From positions 124,001 through 188,000 of the forward strand of contig NZ_JBBEXD010000005.1 in the NCBI RefSeq assembly GCF_037782385.1: DNA of 64,000 nucleotides, in the 5' to 3' direction. The position numbers were made by a program, and so were the translations under genes. The notes beneath the pieces were generated by a model. That model searched no databases and was not told where the DNA came from. It was given only the letters and a program-made list of their open reading frames with translations. Shown here piece after piece: positions 26,252 to 34,226 of the stretch (positions within the stretch are counted from its first letter, which is position 1; every line of letters begins with the position of its first letter). Source of the DNA: Ascidiimonas meishanensis (lineage in GTDB: Bacteria; Bacteroidota; Bacteroidia; Flavobacteriales; Flavobacteriaceae).

Positions 26252-27547
26252 ATGAAGTACCACCCGATAGACCGAAATCTTTTTGTAAAAAATCGTTCAA
26301 AATTTGCGGCTCAGATGAAGTCTAAGAGCCTTGCAGTTTTTAATTCAAATGATATATACCCTATTGGCGCAGATAGTACTTTGCCTTTTGAGCAGGCAAG
26401 AGACATTTTTTACCTAAGTGGGGTAGATCAGGAAGAATCTATTTTGGTGTTGTTTCCGGATGCTTTGAATCCCAAACACAGGGAAATCTTGTTCTTAAAG
26501 GAGACCAATGAGCATATTGCCATATGGGAAGGTGAAAAACTATCCAAGGATAGAGCCTTTGCTACCAGTGGTATTAAAAAGGTATATTGGCTTACTGATT
26601 TTGAGAAGGTTTTTTATGACTTAATGACAGAAACAGAATTCATTTATTTCAATACAAATGAGCATTACCGGCAGACTGTTAAAACGGAAACCAGAGAAGA
26701 CCGATTTATAAAAGCAACTAAGGCCAAGTTTCCAGCCCATAAATGGGAACGAAGCAATCCTATTTTGCAGGATATTCGCGGGGTAAAAGAACCAGAAGAA
26801 ATTCATATAATGCAAACGGCCTGTGATATTACGGAGAAAGGGTTCAAGAGAGTTTTACAATTTGTAAAACCGGGGGTATGGGAATATGAAATTGAAGCGG
26901 AGTACCTGCATGAGTTTATTAGAAATCGCTCTAAAGGATTTGCCTATACACCTATTGTAGCTTCTGGTTACAATGCAAATGTTTTACATTATATACAAAA
27001 TAATAACCAGTGTAAAGAAGGTGATATGTTGCTAATGGATGTAGGTGCAGAGTATGCCAATTATTCTAGCGATATGACTCGTACTATTCCGGTTAACGGG
27101 CGTTTTACAGATCGGCAAAAAGCAGTCTACAATGCAGTTTTAAGAGTAAAAGATGAAGCCACTAAAATGTTGATACCTGGAACGCTCTGGGAAGCGTATC
27201 ATAAAGAAGTTGGAAAACTCATGACATCTGAATTGTTAGGGTTAGGATTACTGGACAAAGCCGATGTACAAAATGAAAGTGTAGACTGGCCGGCGTATAA
27301 AAAATATTTTATGCACGGTACTTCTCACCATATTGGATTAGATACACATGATTACGGGGCATTAAAAACCCCTATGAAGGCAAATATGGTCTTTACCGTA
27401 GAGCCAGGTATTTATATTCCAGATGAAAATATGGGGGTACGTATAGAAGATGATGTGGTTATTCAGGAAAATGGAGCGCCAATTAATTTGATGAAAAACA
27501 TACCAATCACGGTAGAGGAAATTGAGGATTGGATGCATGCAAAGTAA
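26252..27547 (+). CDS. pepP: Xaa-Pro aminopeptidase (aminopeptidase P)
   Basis: A metallopeptidase of 431 residues that removes an N-terminal residue preceding proline. The N-terminal creatinase-like domain is followed by a pita-bread (M24) domain. Metal ligands are visible in MDVGAEYANYSSDMTRT (two Asp), HGTSHHIGLDTHD (His), VEPGIYIP (Glu) and VRIEDDVV (Glu). The length is normal. It is divergent from the beta-propeller gene and convergent with the ankyrin gene. Confidence 0.94.
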   Translation: MKYHPIDRNLFVKNRSKFAAQMKSKSLAVFNSNDIYPIGADSTLPFEQARDIFYLSGVDQEESILVLFPDALNPKHREILFLKETNEHIAIWEGEKLSKDRAFATSGIKKVYWLTDFEKVFYDLMTETEFIYFNTNEHYRQTVKTETREDRFIKATKAKFPAHKWERSNPILQDIRGVKEPEEIHIMQTACDITEKGFKRVLQFVKPGVWEYEIEAEYLHEFIRNRSKGFAYTPIVASGYNANVLHYIQNNNQCKEGDMLLMDVGAEYANYSSDMTRTIPVNGRFTDRQKAVYNAVLRVKDEATKMLIPGTLWEAYHKEVGKLMTSELLGLGLLDKADVQNESVDWPAYKKYFMHGTSHHIGLDTHDYGALKTPMKANMVFTVEPGIYIPDENMGVRIEDDVVIQENGAPINLMKNIPITVEEIEDWMHAK

Positions 27548-27591
27548 ATTATTTTGAAATCCGTCTTTGTAATTTTTAAAACTTTAATAAT

Positions 27592-27622
27592 AGCGTACTC
27601 ATTTAAGTGAAAAACGTACGCT
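27592..27622. terminator. Weak hairpin between convergent genes
   Basis: AGCGTAC / GTACGCT (7 bp) with a 17-base loop and a short T-run on the plus side, between pepP and the ankyrin gene. Low strength; may be chance. Confidence 0.3.
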
Positions 27623-27720
27623 TTATCTTGTAGATACGTAAGTCGCATATACTATCTGATAAATCTGAATGCTTCTAAAATCATTAAAACCCGTACAATG
27701 GTATTTTGTATCAAATAATA

Positions 27721-28542
27721 TTAACGGTTGGGTCGATTGGCTTTTCTTACAGGATTACTTTTAAAATGCTTAACCGCTACATCTTTAATAACTTTTAATA
27801 GACCGTTAAGAGGCTTTAGAAACCCTTTAGCTTCTTTCTTGGAATGCATAGGATCAACAAATTTTACCGGATTAATTTCAAAATGTTTAACCGCTACATT
27901 TTCAATAACTTTTAAGCTAAGATCAGGTATTCGTGAGCTGTTAAGAGGTTTTAGAAGCTTTTCAAGTTCTTTCTTGGAACGCATATGATCAACAAAGTCA
28001 TTGAAAAAAGGGTCTCTAAAATGAAACCTAGAATCTACATCATATCCAGCTTCTACTATATTAGAGGCAACTTCTATATCTTGGTTAATTAAAGCATGTT
28101 TAATAGCTTTCTCTATTATATCTTCGCCTATATTTACAGGCAGACCTACTTTTAGTAAATATTGTTGTGCCTCTTGAAAATCTAACATCCCCGAACTTCT
28201 TCCAATTCTATCAAAATTAGCTCCTCTTTCCGAAAGAACCTTGCCCAAATGATAGTTCCCATTATTGACAGCTGTATCCATAGCCGTCCATCCATCCTCA
28301 GATGCGGCATGTATATTGACTCCACCATGATCTAATAAAGAAGTGACTACCTTGAGGTTCAAATCGCGTGGGCTAACACCAGCAATAGCCATAAGTAGCG
28401 TACGACCACCTCTACTTCTGTCTACCATATTAGGATTTGCCCCACTATCTAAAAGTGTTTGGACATTACTTACGTTTCCTTGCTCTAAAGCCTTAATTAG
28501 ATTCTTATCAATTCTTGAGTCTGCATCAATAATTAGTTTCAT
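27721..28542 (-). CDS. Ankyrin-repeat protein with duplicated C-terminal module
   Basis: A cytoplasmic-looking protein of 273 residues. Residues 12-115 form about three ankyrin repeats (NVQTLLDSGANPNMVD, VVTSLLDHGGVNIHAASEDGWTAMD, LGKVLSERGANFD). The C-terminal third carries two copies of a module with LKPLN ... LKVIxxVAVKHFxxNPV, also visible as a DNA repeat (27752-27861 and 27869-27996). There is no signal peptide or membrane helix. Ankyrin repeats mediate protein binding; the partner is unknown. It lies in an accessory-looking stretch beside a pseudogene. Confidence 0.75.
   Translation of the reverse strand: MKLIIDADSRIDKNLIKALEQGNVSNVQTLLDSGANPNMVDRSRGGRTLLMAIAGVSPRDLNLKVVTSLLDHGGVNIHAASEDGWTAMDTAVNNGNYHLGKVLSERGANFDRIGRSSGMLDFQEAQQYLLKVGLPVNIGEDIIEKAIKHALINQDIEVASNIVEAGYDVDSRFHFRDPFFNDFVDHMRSKKELEKLLKPLNSSRIPDLSLKVIENVAVKHFEINPVKFVDPMHSKKEAKGFLKPLNGLLKVIKDVAVKHFKSNPVRKANRPNR
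27752..27996. repeat. Intragenic tandem duplication in ankyrin gene
   Basis: Bases 27752-27861 and 27869-27996 are two copies of one segment, both running from GGATTA to GATCAACAAA. The second copy has an extra 15-18 bases (around ATCAGGTATTCGTGA). The duplication keeps the reading frame. Confidence 0.75.
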
Positions 28543-28997
28543 ATACCTAAATTTTTAAATTTATAATTGGTTTTTGAGGAAGAGTGTGTCATATTCAAAA
28601 ACCGTTTAATACCTTATTAATATTGATTCACAGTAAAAACGATTAAATCATAATTAACCCTTCGATTATCAATAAGTACATAAAAAGCGTTTAAACCCCC
28701 TATCAACCAAGTGATAAAACTTGAAAAGGTTCCCGAGCCTTGACCTTCCTTCTTGGATGCATGTAAAGCAAAATATTTTGAAATGCGTCATAGTAATTTA
28801 GGTGATTTAAAACTCCTTTTCGATTTTTACTTAATAGCTATTGAATACCAAAAACCAACCATTTAAAAACAATTGGCCTCAATTTTCAAAGGAAATGGTG
28901 TAAAAGGAATTGGAAGAAAACAGGCAGTTTCAATTATCAATAAACATGGAAGTAGCTTGTAGTTGGGCAATTGCTTTTTTCAGATTTTAAACTTTAG

Positions 28998-29286
28998 CAA
29001 AAAAGAAATAGGGAAGCAGCCGTGTATTTACATAGAATAGCTACCAACACCAAATACAGAGGGTGTCAATTGGTGAAAATTATAGCCAATTAGGTAATCA
29101 CATTTGCCAAACAATATCAAAAAGACTTTATACGTATGGATACAGTTGGTGAGAATAAAATTGCACATTATCAAAAATGCGGCTTCATAATATTTAAGGC
29201 TTTCACAACTTAAAAACACCAACACCTTACCGGCACATTATCATAACGCTATGGTGAGCTTATTTAAAATAAAAATAACCCTGTAG
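28998..29286 (+). pseudogene. GNAT acetyltransferase remnant
   Basis: Translating from 29013 gives EAAVYLHRIATNTKYRGCQL, then a TAG at 29091 where the family usually has Trp, then FAKQYQKDFIRMDTVGENK and AHYQKCGF. The frame then stops at 29211 and the homologous sequence continues one frame over from 29209 (LKNTNTLPAHYHNAMVSLF). This order matches the C-terminal half of GNAT-family N-acetyltransferases common in flavobacteria. A nonsense change, a small deletion after GENK and a frameshift show it is dead, and the N-terminal half is missing. Confidence 0.6.
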
Positions 29287-29308
29287 CCATCAAGAGTACA
29301 GGGTTATT
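29274..29308 (-). terminator. Terminator of minus-strand lipoprotein gene
   Basis: AATAACCCTGTA / TACAGGGTTATT forms a 12-bp perfect stem with an 11-base loop. On the minus strand it is followed by TTTTATTTT, 18 bases past the stop at 29327. Confidence 0.85.
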
Positions 29309-29326
29309 TTATGTATTGTTTTATGA

Positions 29327-30505
29327 TTAATCAATAATAGCTGTTACATTGAGACTTCCTACATTACCTACTGCCCCAAATTGATCTCTGCATACAGCAA
29401 CATACCAATCCGGACCCCACCAGGTTCTTGAGATTCTGAATGATTTTTTCTTCTTTGTTTCACTTAGGCTTATGTTGAAAGAGAATGCTGGATCGCAGTT
29501 TTCGTCTAGAGAAGCTCTATGTGCAATAGCAATTCCTCCCATAAACAGGGTTTTGGTGAACCTGCGTTTTTTCCATCTTCCCCTTCTCCTTTTCCAACCA
29601 GTGATTTTGGATTTGATAATTTTATAGGCAACATAGTTTCTGACTTTTGCAACTACTCTAAGCCGTCTACTTCCATTGTTTCCGGTTTCAACTTCTTTTC
29701 GCCAAGTTCTGCATCCGTTTGCCCTACTTAGAAAAGACCCACCATTATTGGAATTGATCTCTACGTCTTCTGTAAATGTTTCCACCTTACCTAAAATACT
29801 AGCCTGAGAATCCTCGTTCAAAAATAGAGATGCAATCTCATCGTCTATATAAAAATTCGAAGGGTCCTTTGATACATCTAAATCTTCTCCACTTGCCGCA
29901 AGCCAGTTGTCTGATAAAGTTTTTACTTTGTTCCATAAGGTGGGAATTGGCATACGGTCTGAAACGCATTGTTGAATGTTTTCTGCAAAAACTCCGTCAT
30001 TCCACATAAGTTCTTCTATACCATTAAGAATCTCCTCATCTACATCATTGGATATAGCAGCTTCAAGGGTATAATAATTAACAATTGAAGGATTTTTTTT
30101 AGCTTCAACTAACAACTCTTCTAATCTTGCTTCTACCGTATCCTGAAACCTTCTATCCACATCTTCAATGGCTTCGTATAGGCTTTGCATGCTTCTTTCA
30201 TCAGGAAAAACAAGATACCCTCTTTCCGAATTTATTCCACTTAGATCAATCAAACTACAGAGACTAGATTGAAGTGAGCGAAGTTCAGATACAGAAGATG
30301 CATAGGAGCTATAAAACGTTTTTTGACCAGAAAGAAAAGTCACATCCGAATTGGATTCTCTAGCAGTGACTTCATTGATTGAGGTGCTTTCCTCATTCGT
30401 TGATTCTACTGAATCTTTAGAGCATGAATAAATTGCAATTAATACAAATAATACACTTACATTTTTTAAAACCGAAATCTTAGGTTTAAAACTAATTTTT
30501 TTCAT
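29327..30505 (-). CDS. Hypothetical lipoprotein
   Basis: A lipoprotein of 392 residues with a lipobox (IAIYSC) after a basic N-terminus (MKKISFKPKISVLKNV). The mature part starts with a Ser/Glu-rich linker, continues with an acidic helical region (about 60-230, e.g. DERSMQSLYEAIEDVDRRF) and ends in a basic, strand-rich domain with WKRRRGRWKKRRF near 310 and a C-terminal half containing tryptophans and single cysteines. I do not recognise the family. The frame opens with a TTG at 30514; the ATG at 30505 is chosen because the signal peptide begins there. Confidence 0.7.
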   Translation of the reverse strand: MKKISFKPKISVLKNVSVLFVLIAIYSCSKDSVESTNEESTSINEVTARESNSDVTFLSGQKTFYSSYASSVSELRSLQSSLCSLIDLSGINSERGYLVFPDERSMQSLYEAIEDVDRRFQDTVEARLEELLVEAKKNPSIVNYYTLEAAISNDVDEEILNGIEELMWNDGVFAENIQQCVSDRMPIPTLWNKVKTLSDNWLAASGEDLDVSKDPSNFYIDDEIASLFLNEDSQASILGKVETFTEDVEINSNNGGSFLSRANGCRTWRKEVETGNNGSRRLRVVAKVRNYVAYKIIKSKITGWKRRRGRWKKRRFTKTLFMGGIAIAHRASLDENCDPAFSFNISLSETKKKKSFRISRTWWGPDWYVAVCRDQFGAVGNVGSLNVTAIID

Positions 30506-30933
30506 AGCAAACAATTTTATGTTAGTAAATTACTTTAATAAATGTAAGAAAAATATTTATTTTTTTTTGAAAAAACAATCATAAATTTTACTTCTTAGAA
30601 GACATTTATAAAAATAGTTGTGATTGATTTAATTGGTTTTTCTATAAAAAGTAGTGGATACCTGATGATAGTTTATTTATGGTGTTAAAACTATCTTTTT
30701 TCTATCAATTAAGTTGGTTTTTTCTTTTTGACTGTATCTTATTAATTTCAAACATAAAATAGTTCATTTTTTGTTGGGGGCTTTTGTAATTCTATCATAC
30801 TATTCTCTAAACCATTTAGTTTTTGGTCATTAATTCCAATAACTAGTAAATAATAGTAAATGGAGGTCCAATATTAAAAAGATGCAAAGTCTTTTCTTGG
30901 AAATCCCAAAACATAACCTACCAAATACGTAAG
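30506..30933. other. Divergent intergenic region
   Basis: This very AT-rich stretch of 428 bases lies between divergent genes. I see no gene, strong hairpin or convincing TAnnTTTG promoter in it. Confidence 0.4.
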
Positions 30934-31428
30934 ATGGAGACGAAAATTGTAATTATTAATAGAAGATCTGTTTGGCTAACCTTTGGTTATCTTTCAAATA
31001 GTGAAGAAACCTGTGAGCGTGAGATTTCAAAACCTGTAGTTTGCTACTTTAAATTGTCACAGCCTAGAAATTTAAATTATGGGGAGCCCATAAAAAATGA
31101 AAACGAAGAGATTTTGGTGTTTGCTAATAAGATAGAAGCCCAAAAAGAAGTATGCGAAATATTAAAGGCTAAAATCTATCCTCCTAATTTTAAACATCCT
31201 TTGGAGTATACGATCTCTGATATTGCCGAGATTATGCATAAGCAATTAGTAATAGATATAGGTTATATAGATTCAGAAGAACCCACAGAATCTTTAGAGG
31301 GAACCATATTCTATTGTTCTTTTGCTGGCAACCCATCATACCTTCCTATGTCTGCTAGCATAAAATTACGTACAAATGAAGAAAGAGAGGTTAATGTATT
31401 TGAGATAAAAAAGATTAGGAAAAATTGA
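30934..31428 (+). CDS. Hypothetical protein next to RiPP-like precursor
   Basis: A 164-residue soluble protein with no signal peptide, membrane helix or recognised motif. It has mixed alpha/beta composition with several cysteines (C28, C37, C74, C127). It precedes the small double-glycine peptide gene by 75 bases on the same strand and could be co-transcribed with it. It does not resemble a lanthionine synthetase, radical-SAM enzyme or C39 transporter. Confidence 0.6.
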   Translation: METKIVIINRRSVWLTFGYLSNSEETCEREISKPVVCYFKLSQPRNLNYGEPIKNENEEILVFANKIEAQKEVCEILKAKIYPPNFKHPLEYTISDIAEIMHKQLVIDIGYIDSEEPTESLEGTIFYCSFAGNPSYLPMSASIKLRTNEEREVNVFEIKKIRKN

Positions 31429-31503
31429 AATTATTTTTAGATAAGCTCAAAAAACGAGGCTTTTACTTTATATTTATATAAGAAAAAACTTAAATAAATA
31501 AAA

Positions 31504-31686
31504 ATGAAAAAAGCAAAGTTAAATCAGTTGAATTTAAAGAAGTTAACCGTTTCTAAACTAAGTGAAAGTATTAAAGGAGGGAAGCATACAGTTGAGGTGT
31601 CAATAGTTTATGACACTATTGTCACTTGTCAAAATGATACGGAACGTAGCACCTGTGCAGATTCAGTAAGAGTATGTTGGGCTTAA
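31504..31686 (+). CDS. Double-glycine leader peptide, RiPP/bacteriocin-like precursor
   Basis: A 60-residue peptide. The first part (KAKLNQLNLKKLTVSKLSES then IKGG) has the Lys/Leu-rich leader and GG processing site typical of Bacteroidota natural-product precursors of the TIGR04149/class I lanthipeptide-like type. The 34-residue core after GG is rich in Thr/Ser and has three cysteines (C43, C51, C58), suitable for thioether or disulfide formation. No modifying enzyme, protease-transporter or immunity gene lies within the window, so it is an orphan precursor or acts as a secreted unmodified peptide. Confidence 0.65.
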   Translation: MKKAKLNQLNLKKLTVSKLSESIKGGKHTVEVSIVYDTIVTCQNDTERSTCADSVRVCWA

Positions 31687-31698
31687 AGAACTCATTGA

Positions 31699-31731
31699 TT
31701 ACAAAATGCTGCTTTCTGCGGCATTTTGTAA
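31699..31731 (+). terminator. Hairpin terminator after peptide gene
   Basis: TTACAAAATGCTGC pairs with GCGGCATTTTGTAA (14 bp, one G-U) around a five-base loop, 12 bases after the peptide stop. The T-tract is interrupted (TTATATCT). Confidence 0.7.
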
Positions 31732-31775
31732 TTATATCTAACAACAGTTAATGTTTTATCAAAAAAATCCTGAAT

Positions 31776-33062
31776 CTAAATAGAATTAACTTTAGAGAGA
31801 TATAAACTCCAGAAATTTACAAAAACAAAAACAATACTAGCAGGTAGCAGCCATGCCAGACTATAGCCTGCAAGTGGTAATAATTCAAGAATTGAATTCA
31901 TTTCTTTGGTAAAACCAATTGAGGTTAAAAAATCTGGAATACTAAAAATAAGGGTTGTAAATACGACGGCTCTAAAAACCAAAACCGAAGTAAAGCGTTC
32001 TGGTATGATATTGAGAAGTATTAAAATAATAGTAACAGGGTAAATAAACATAAGAGCGGGCAGGGCAATATCAATAATATAATGTACATCAAACTGGCCC
32101 ATAATTACTCCAAGTATAGAAGCAATTACCGCAGTAATTGTGTATACCTTAGAGGAGCCTTTAAAAAGTCCTTTAAAATAATCTGCAGTCCCCGTTACAA
32201 TCCCCACGGCTGTGGTAAAACAAGCTAATGAAACCAGTACACTAAGTAAAGAAGTGCCAATGGCACCCAATGTCTTGTTACTTATTCCGGTAAGAACTTC
32301 TATACGGGTGGCATCTGGGGAAAATTCATTTCCAAATAAAGCCCCAGTAAGTATAAGTCCGGTGTAAATAAGAAATAATCCGGTACCTGCTAAGAGCCCT
32401 GCCTTTGTAATAAGTGATTTTTTCTCTTTAAACGAACCAAAGCCTTTTAAATTAAGTGAAATAATGAGTACTCCACCCACTACCACTCCACCAATGGCAT
32501 CAAAGGTTTGATAGCCTTCAATTAATCCACTAACTAATGGCAATTTATAATTTCCACCTGTCATGGAATCATAAGGTGCAAATACGGCCATGCCAATAAT
32601 AAGGAGAAGTATACCAATAATTAAAGGAGTTAAAATACGCCCTAGAATGTCTAGTATTTTAGATCTATTTAAAACAAATAGGAGCACGAGAATGAAATAA
32701 ATGGTGCTTGTGAGCCACGATGTTGTTCCAAAAAAAGGAGCAATAGCAATTTCATGTGTAACTGAGGCTGTTCTAGGGGAAGGTAATGTGATGGAAATGA
32801 TGTACACACACAGACAATAAATCACACTAAAAACAGGAGATACTTTTTTAGCAAAATCAAACATTGTGCCTTGAAGCCTTGCGTGAGCAAAGATAGCCAT
32901 GATGGGTAAAAGCACACCGGAGATTAAAAAACCTAAGGCAACAATAATCCAATCTTCCCCAGCATTAAAACCCAAAAACGGAGGTAAAATAAGGTTACCA
33001 GCACCAAAAAAAAGAGAAAACAAGGCGAATCCGGTAATTAGAGTTTCTTTCGATTTATTCAT
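31776..33062 (-). CDS. brnQ: Branched-chain amino acid transporter BrnQ
   Basis: LIVCS-family secondary carrier of 428 residues that imports leucine, isoleucine and valine with Na+ or H+. It has about 12 hydrophobic helices, and the N-terminal LFSLFFGAGNLILPPFLG is diagnostic of the family. It is divergent from the alpha/beta hydrolase with only 35 bases between the starts, sharing a symmetric promoter region. Confidence 0.93.
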   Translation of the reverse strand: MNKSKETLITGFALFSLFFGAGNLILPPFLGFNAGEDWIIVALGFLISGVLLPIMAIFAHARLQGTMFDFAKKVSPVFSVIYCLCVYIISITLPSPRTASVTHEIAIAPFFGTTSWLTSTIYFILVLLFVLNRSKILDILGRILTPLIIGILLLIIGMAVFAPYDSMTGGNYKLPLVSGLIEGYQTFDAIGGVVVGGVLIISLNLKGFGSFKEKKSLITKAGLLAGTGLFLIYTGLILTGALFGNEFSPDATRIEVLTGISNKTLGAIGTSLLSVLVSLACFTTAVGIVTGTADYFKGLFKGSSKVYTITAVIASILGVIMGQFDVHYIIDIALPALMFIYPVTIILILLNIIPERFTSVLVFRAVVFTTLIFSIPDFLTSIGFTKEMNSILELLPLAGYSLAWLLPASIVFVFVNFWSLYLSKVNSI

Positions 33063-33072
33063 TTGGTGGAGT

Positions 33073-33089
33073 TATCTTTGCGAAAGATA
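33073..33089. promoter_or_regulatory. Palindromic divergent promoter element
   Basis: TATCTTT GCG AAAGATA is a perfect 7-base inverted repeat. On the plus strand it gives TATCTTTG (33073-33080), a full TAnnTTTG match for the hydrolase gene. On the minus strand it gives TATCTTTC for brnQ. Predicted leaders would be about 12 bases. Confidence 0.5.
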
Positions 33090-33097
33090 GTTCAAAA

Positions 33098-33874
33098 ATG
33101 GTTTTAGCATATAAGGGAATTGAAATTTTTTATTCTGATGAGGGAAGTGGAGAATCTGTTGTATTCCTTCATGGATTTATGGAAAATATATCCATGTGGG
33201 AAAGTTTACTGCCTTCTATTCGTAAGCAGCGGCGAGTAATCTGTATAGATCTTCTAGGTCATGGAAAAACAGGGAATCTTGGTTATATTCATACCATGGA
33301 AATGATGGCAGATGCTGTTTTAGCAGTATTAGATTATTTAAGCATCAAGAGGAGTATATTTATTGGGCATTCAATGGGCGGCTATGTTGCTCTTGCCTTA
33401 GCAGCTAAAAAGCCGCATAGAATTTCAAAACTTGTTTTGATGAATTCTACTTGGAAAGATGATAATCTGGAAAGAAAAATGAATAGAGATCGGTCTGTTG
33501 AAGCAGTAAGAAAGAGTCATAGGGTTTTTGTAAATCTTTCCATACCAAGTTTATTTGCAGATAAGAATAGAACGCTCCTAAAAAAAGAACTTGCTAAAAT
33601 CAAGAAAGAGGCTTTAAAAATTTCACTGCAGGGAATCATTGCAGCTTTAGAAGGAATGAAAATAAGACCAGACTACACTAAAATAGCAAAAAGACTTGCA
33701 GTAGATAAGTATCTTATTCTTGGGAAAGAAGACATTCTAATTGATGAAAGGCAACTGATTTCTCAGGCGGGGGAGTTGGGTTTTTCTTCACTATTGTTGG
33801 ATGGAGGACATATGTCTTACATTGAAAATAGAACAGAAGTATTATTGCTACTCGCTAAAATTGTTCATAACTAG
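33098..33874 (+). CDS. Alpha/beta hydrolase
   Basis: Single-domain alpha/beta-fold hydrolase of 258 residues. The oxyanion region is FLHGFMENISMW, the nucleophile elbow is GHSMGGYVALAL (Ser about 92), and the catalytic His is in DGGHMSYIEN. An acid residue is likely in GKEDILIDE. The lid region is helical and lysine-rich. The substrate is unknown; esterase or small-ester hydrolase is typical of the family. Confidence 0.9.
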   Translation: MVLAYKGIEIFYSDEGSGESVVFLHGFMENISMWESLLPSIRKQRRVICIDLLGHGKTGNLGYIHTMEMMADAVLAVLDYLSIKRSIFIGHSMGGYVALALAAKKPHRISKLVLMNSTWKDDNLERKMNRDRSVEAVRKSHRVFVNLSIPSLFADKNRTLLKKELAKIKKEALKISLQGIIAALEGMKIRPDYTKIAKRLAVDKYLILGKEDILIDERQLISQAGELGFSSLLLDGGHMSYIENRTEVLLLLAKIVHN

Positions 33875-33962
33875 AAATTTTTGTTAAAAATTAAGGGACT
33901 GATTGCTTGGCTATTAGAAATTTTTGTTTATATTTATCGTCCAAATCTTAATTACCCAAATC

Positions 33963-34226
33963 ATGAATACCCCTACAAAAGCACCGAGAAGCTCGGTTGG
34001 CAGACTACTTTGCCTATTCTTCGGACACCGTTTTATGATCACCAAAAAAGTAACCGCTCATATTAATGAGTTTGAATGTACTTGTTGCAAAAAACAAGCA
34101 ACCATTGATGTACAAGGAAATTTGGCTTCTTTAACACCTCAACTTAAAGAAATCAATGAAACTTTGGCACTGTTGCATCAGAAGCGAATGGCACATACCC
34201 ATAGACCTACACATTCTGCAGCTTAA
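33963..34226 (+). CDS. Small conserved hypothetical protein with CxxC
   Basis: A protein of 87 residues from the ATG at 33963; an upstream in-frame ATG at 33924 would add a hydrophobic, unlikely extension. It has a short hydrophobic stretch with FFGHRF, then ECTCCKKQ, a possible metal-binding site, then a helix (LTPQLKEINETLALLHQKR) and a histidine-rich tail. I have an impression of similar small proteins in other flavobacteria, but no function. Its stop overlaps that of thiL on the opposite strand by four bases. Confidence 0.65.
   Translation: MNTPTKAPRSSVGRLLCLFFGHRFMITKKVTAHINEFECTCCKKQATIDVQGNLASLTPQLKEINETLALLHQKRMAHTHRPTHSAA

Larger units (their letters stand above)
28543..29326. other. 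Gene-poor region with decayed coding remnants
   Basis: No intact gene. The right part holds an acetyltransferase pseudogene (separate entry). On the minus strand an open run of 57 codons (28613-28786) has protein-like composition (e.g. ASKKEGQGSGTFSSFITWLI) but no start codon. On the plus strand 28869-28963 reads as a helix-hairpin-helix-like piece (GVKGIGRKQAVSIINKHG) between stops. Together these suggest a graveyard of old genes. Confidence 0.45.

Noticed and set aside
28869..28963. Helix-hairpin-helix-like fragment
   Set aside because: About 30 codons only, bounded by stops; too short to assign. Mentioned in the intergenic entry.
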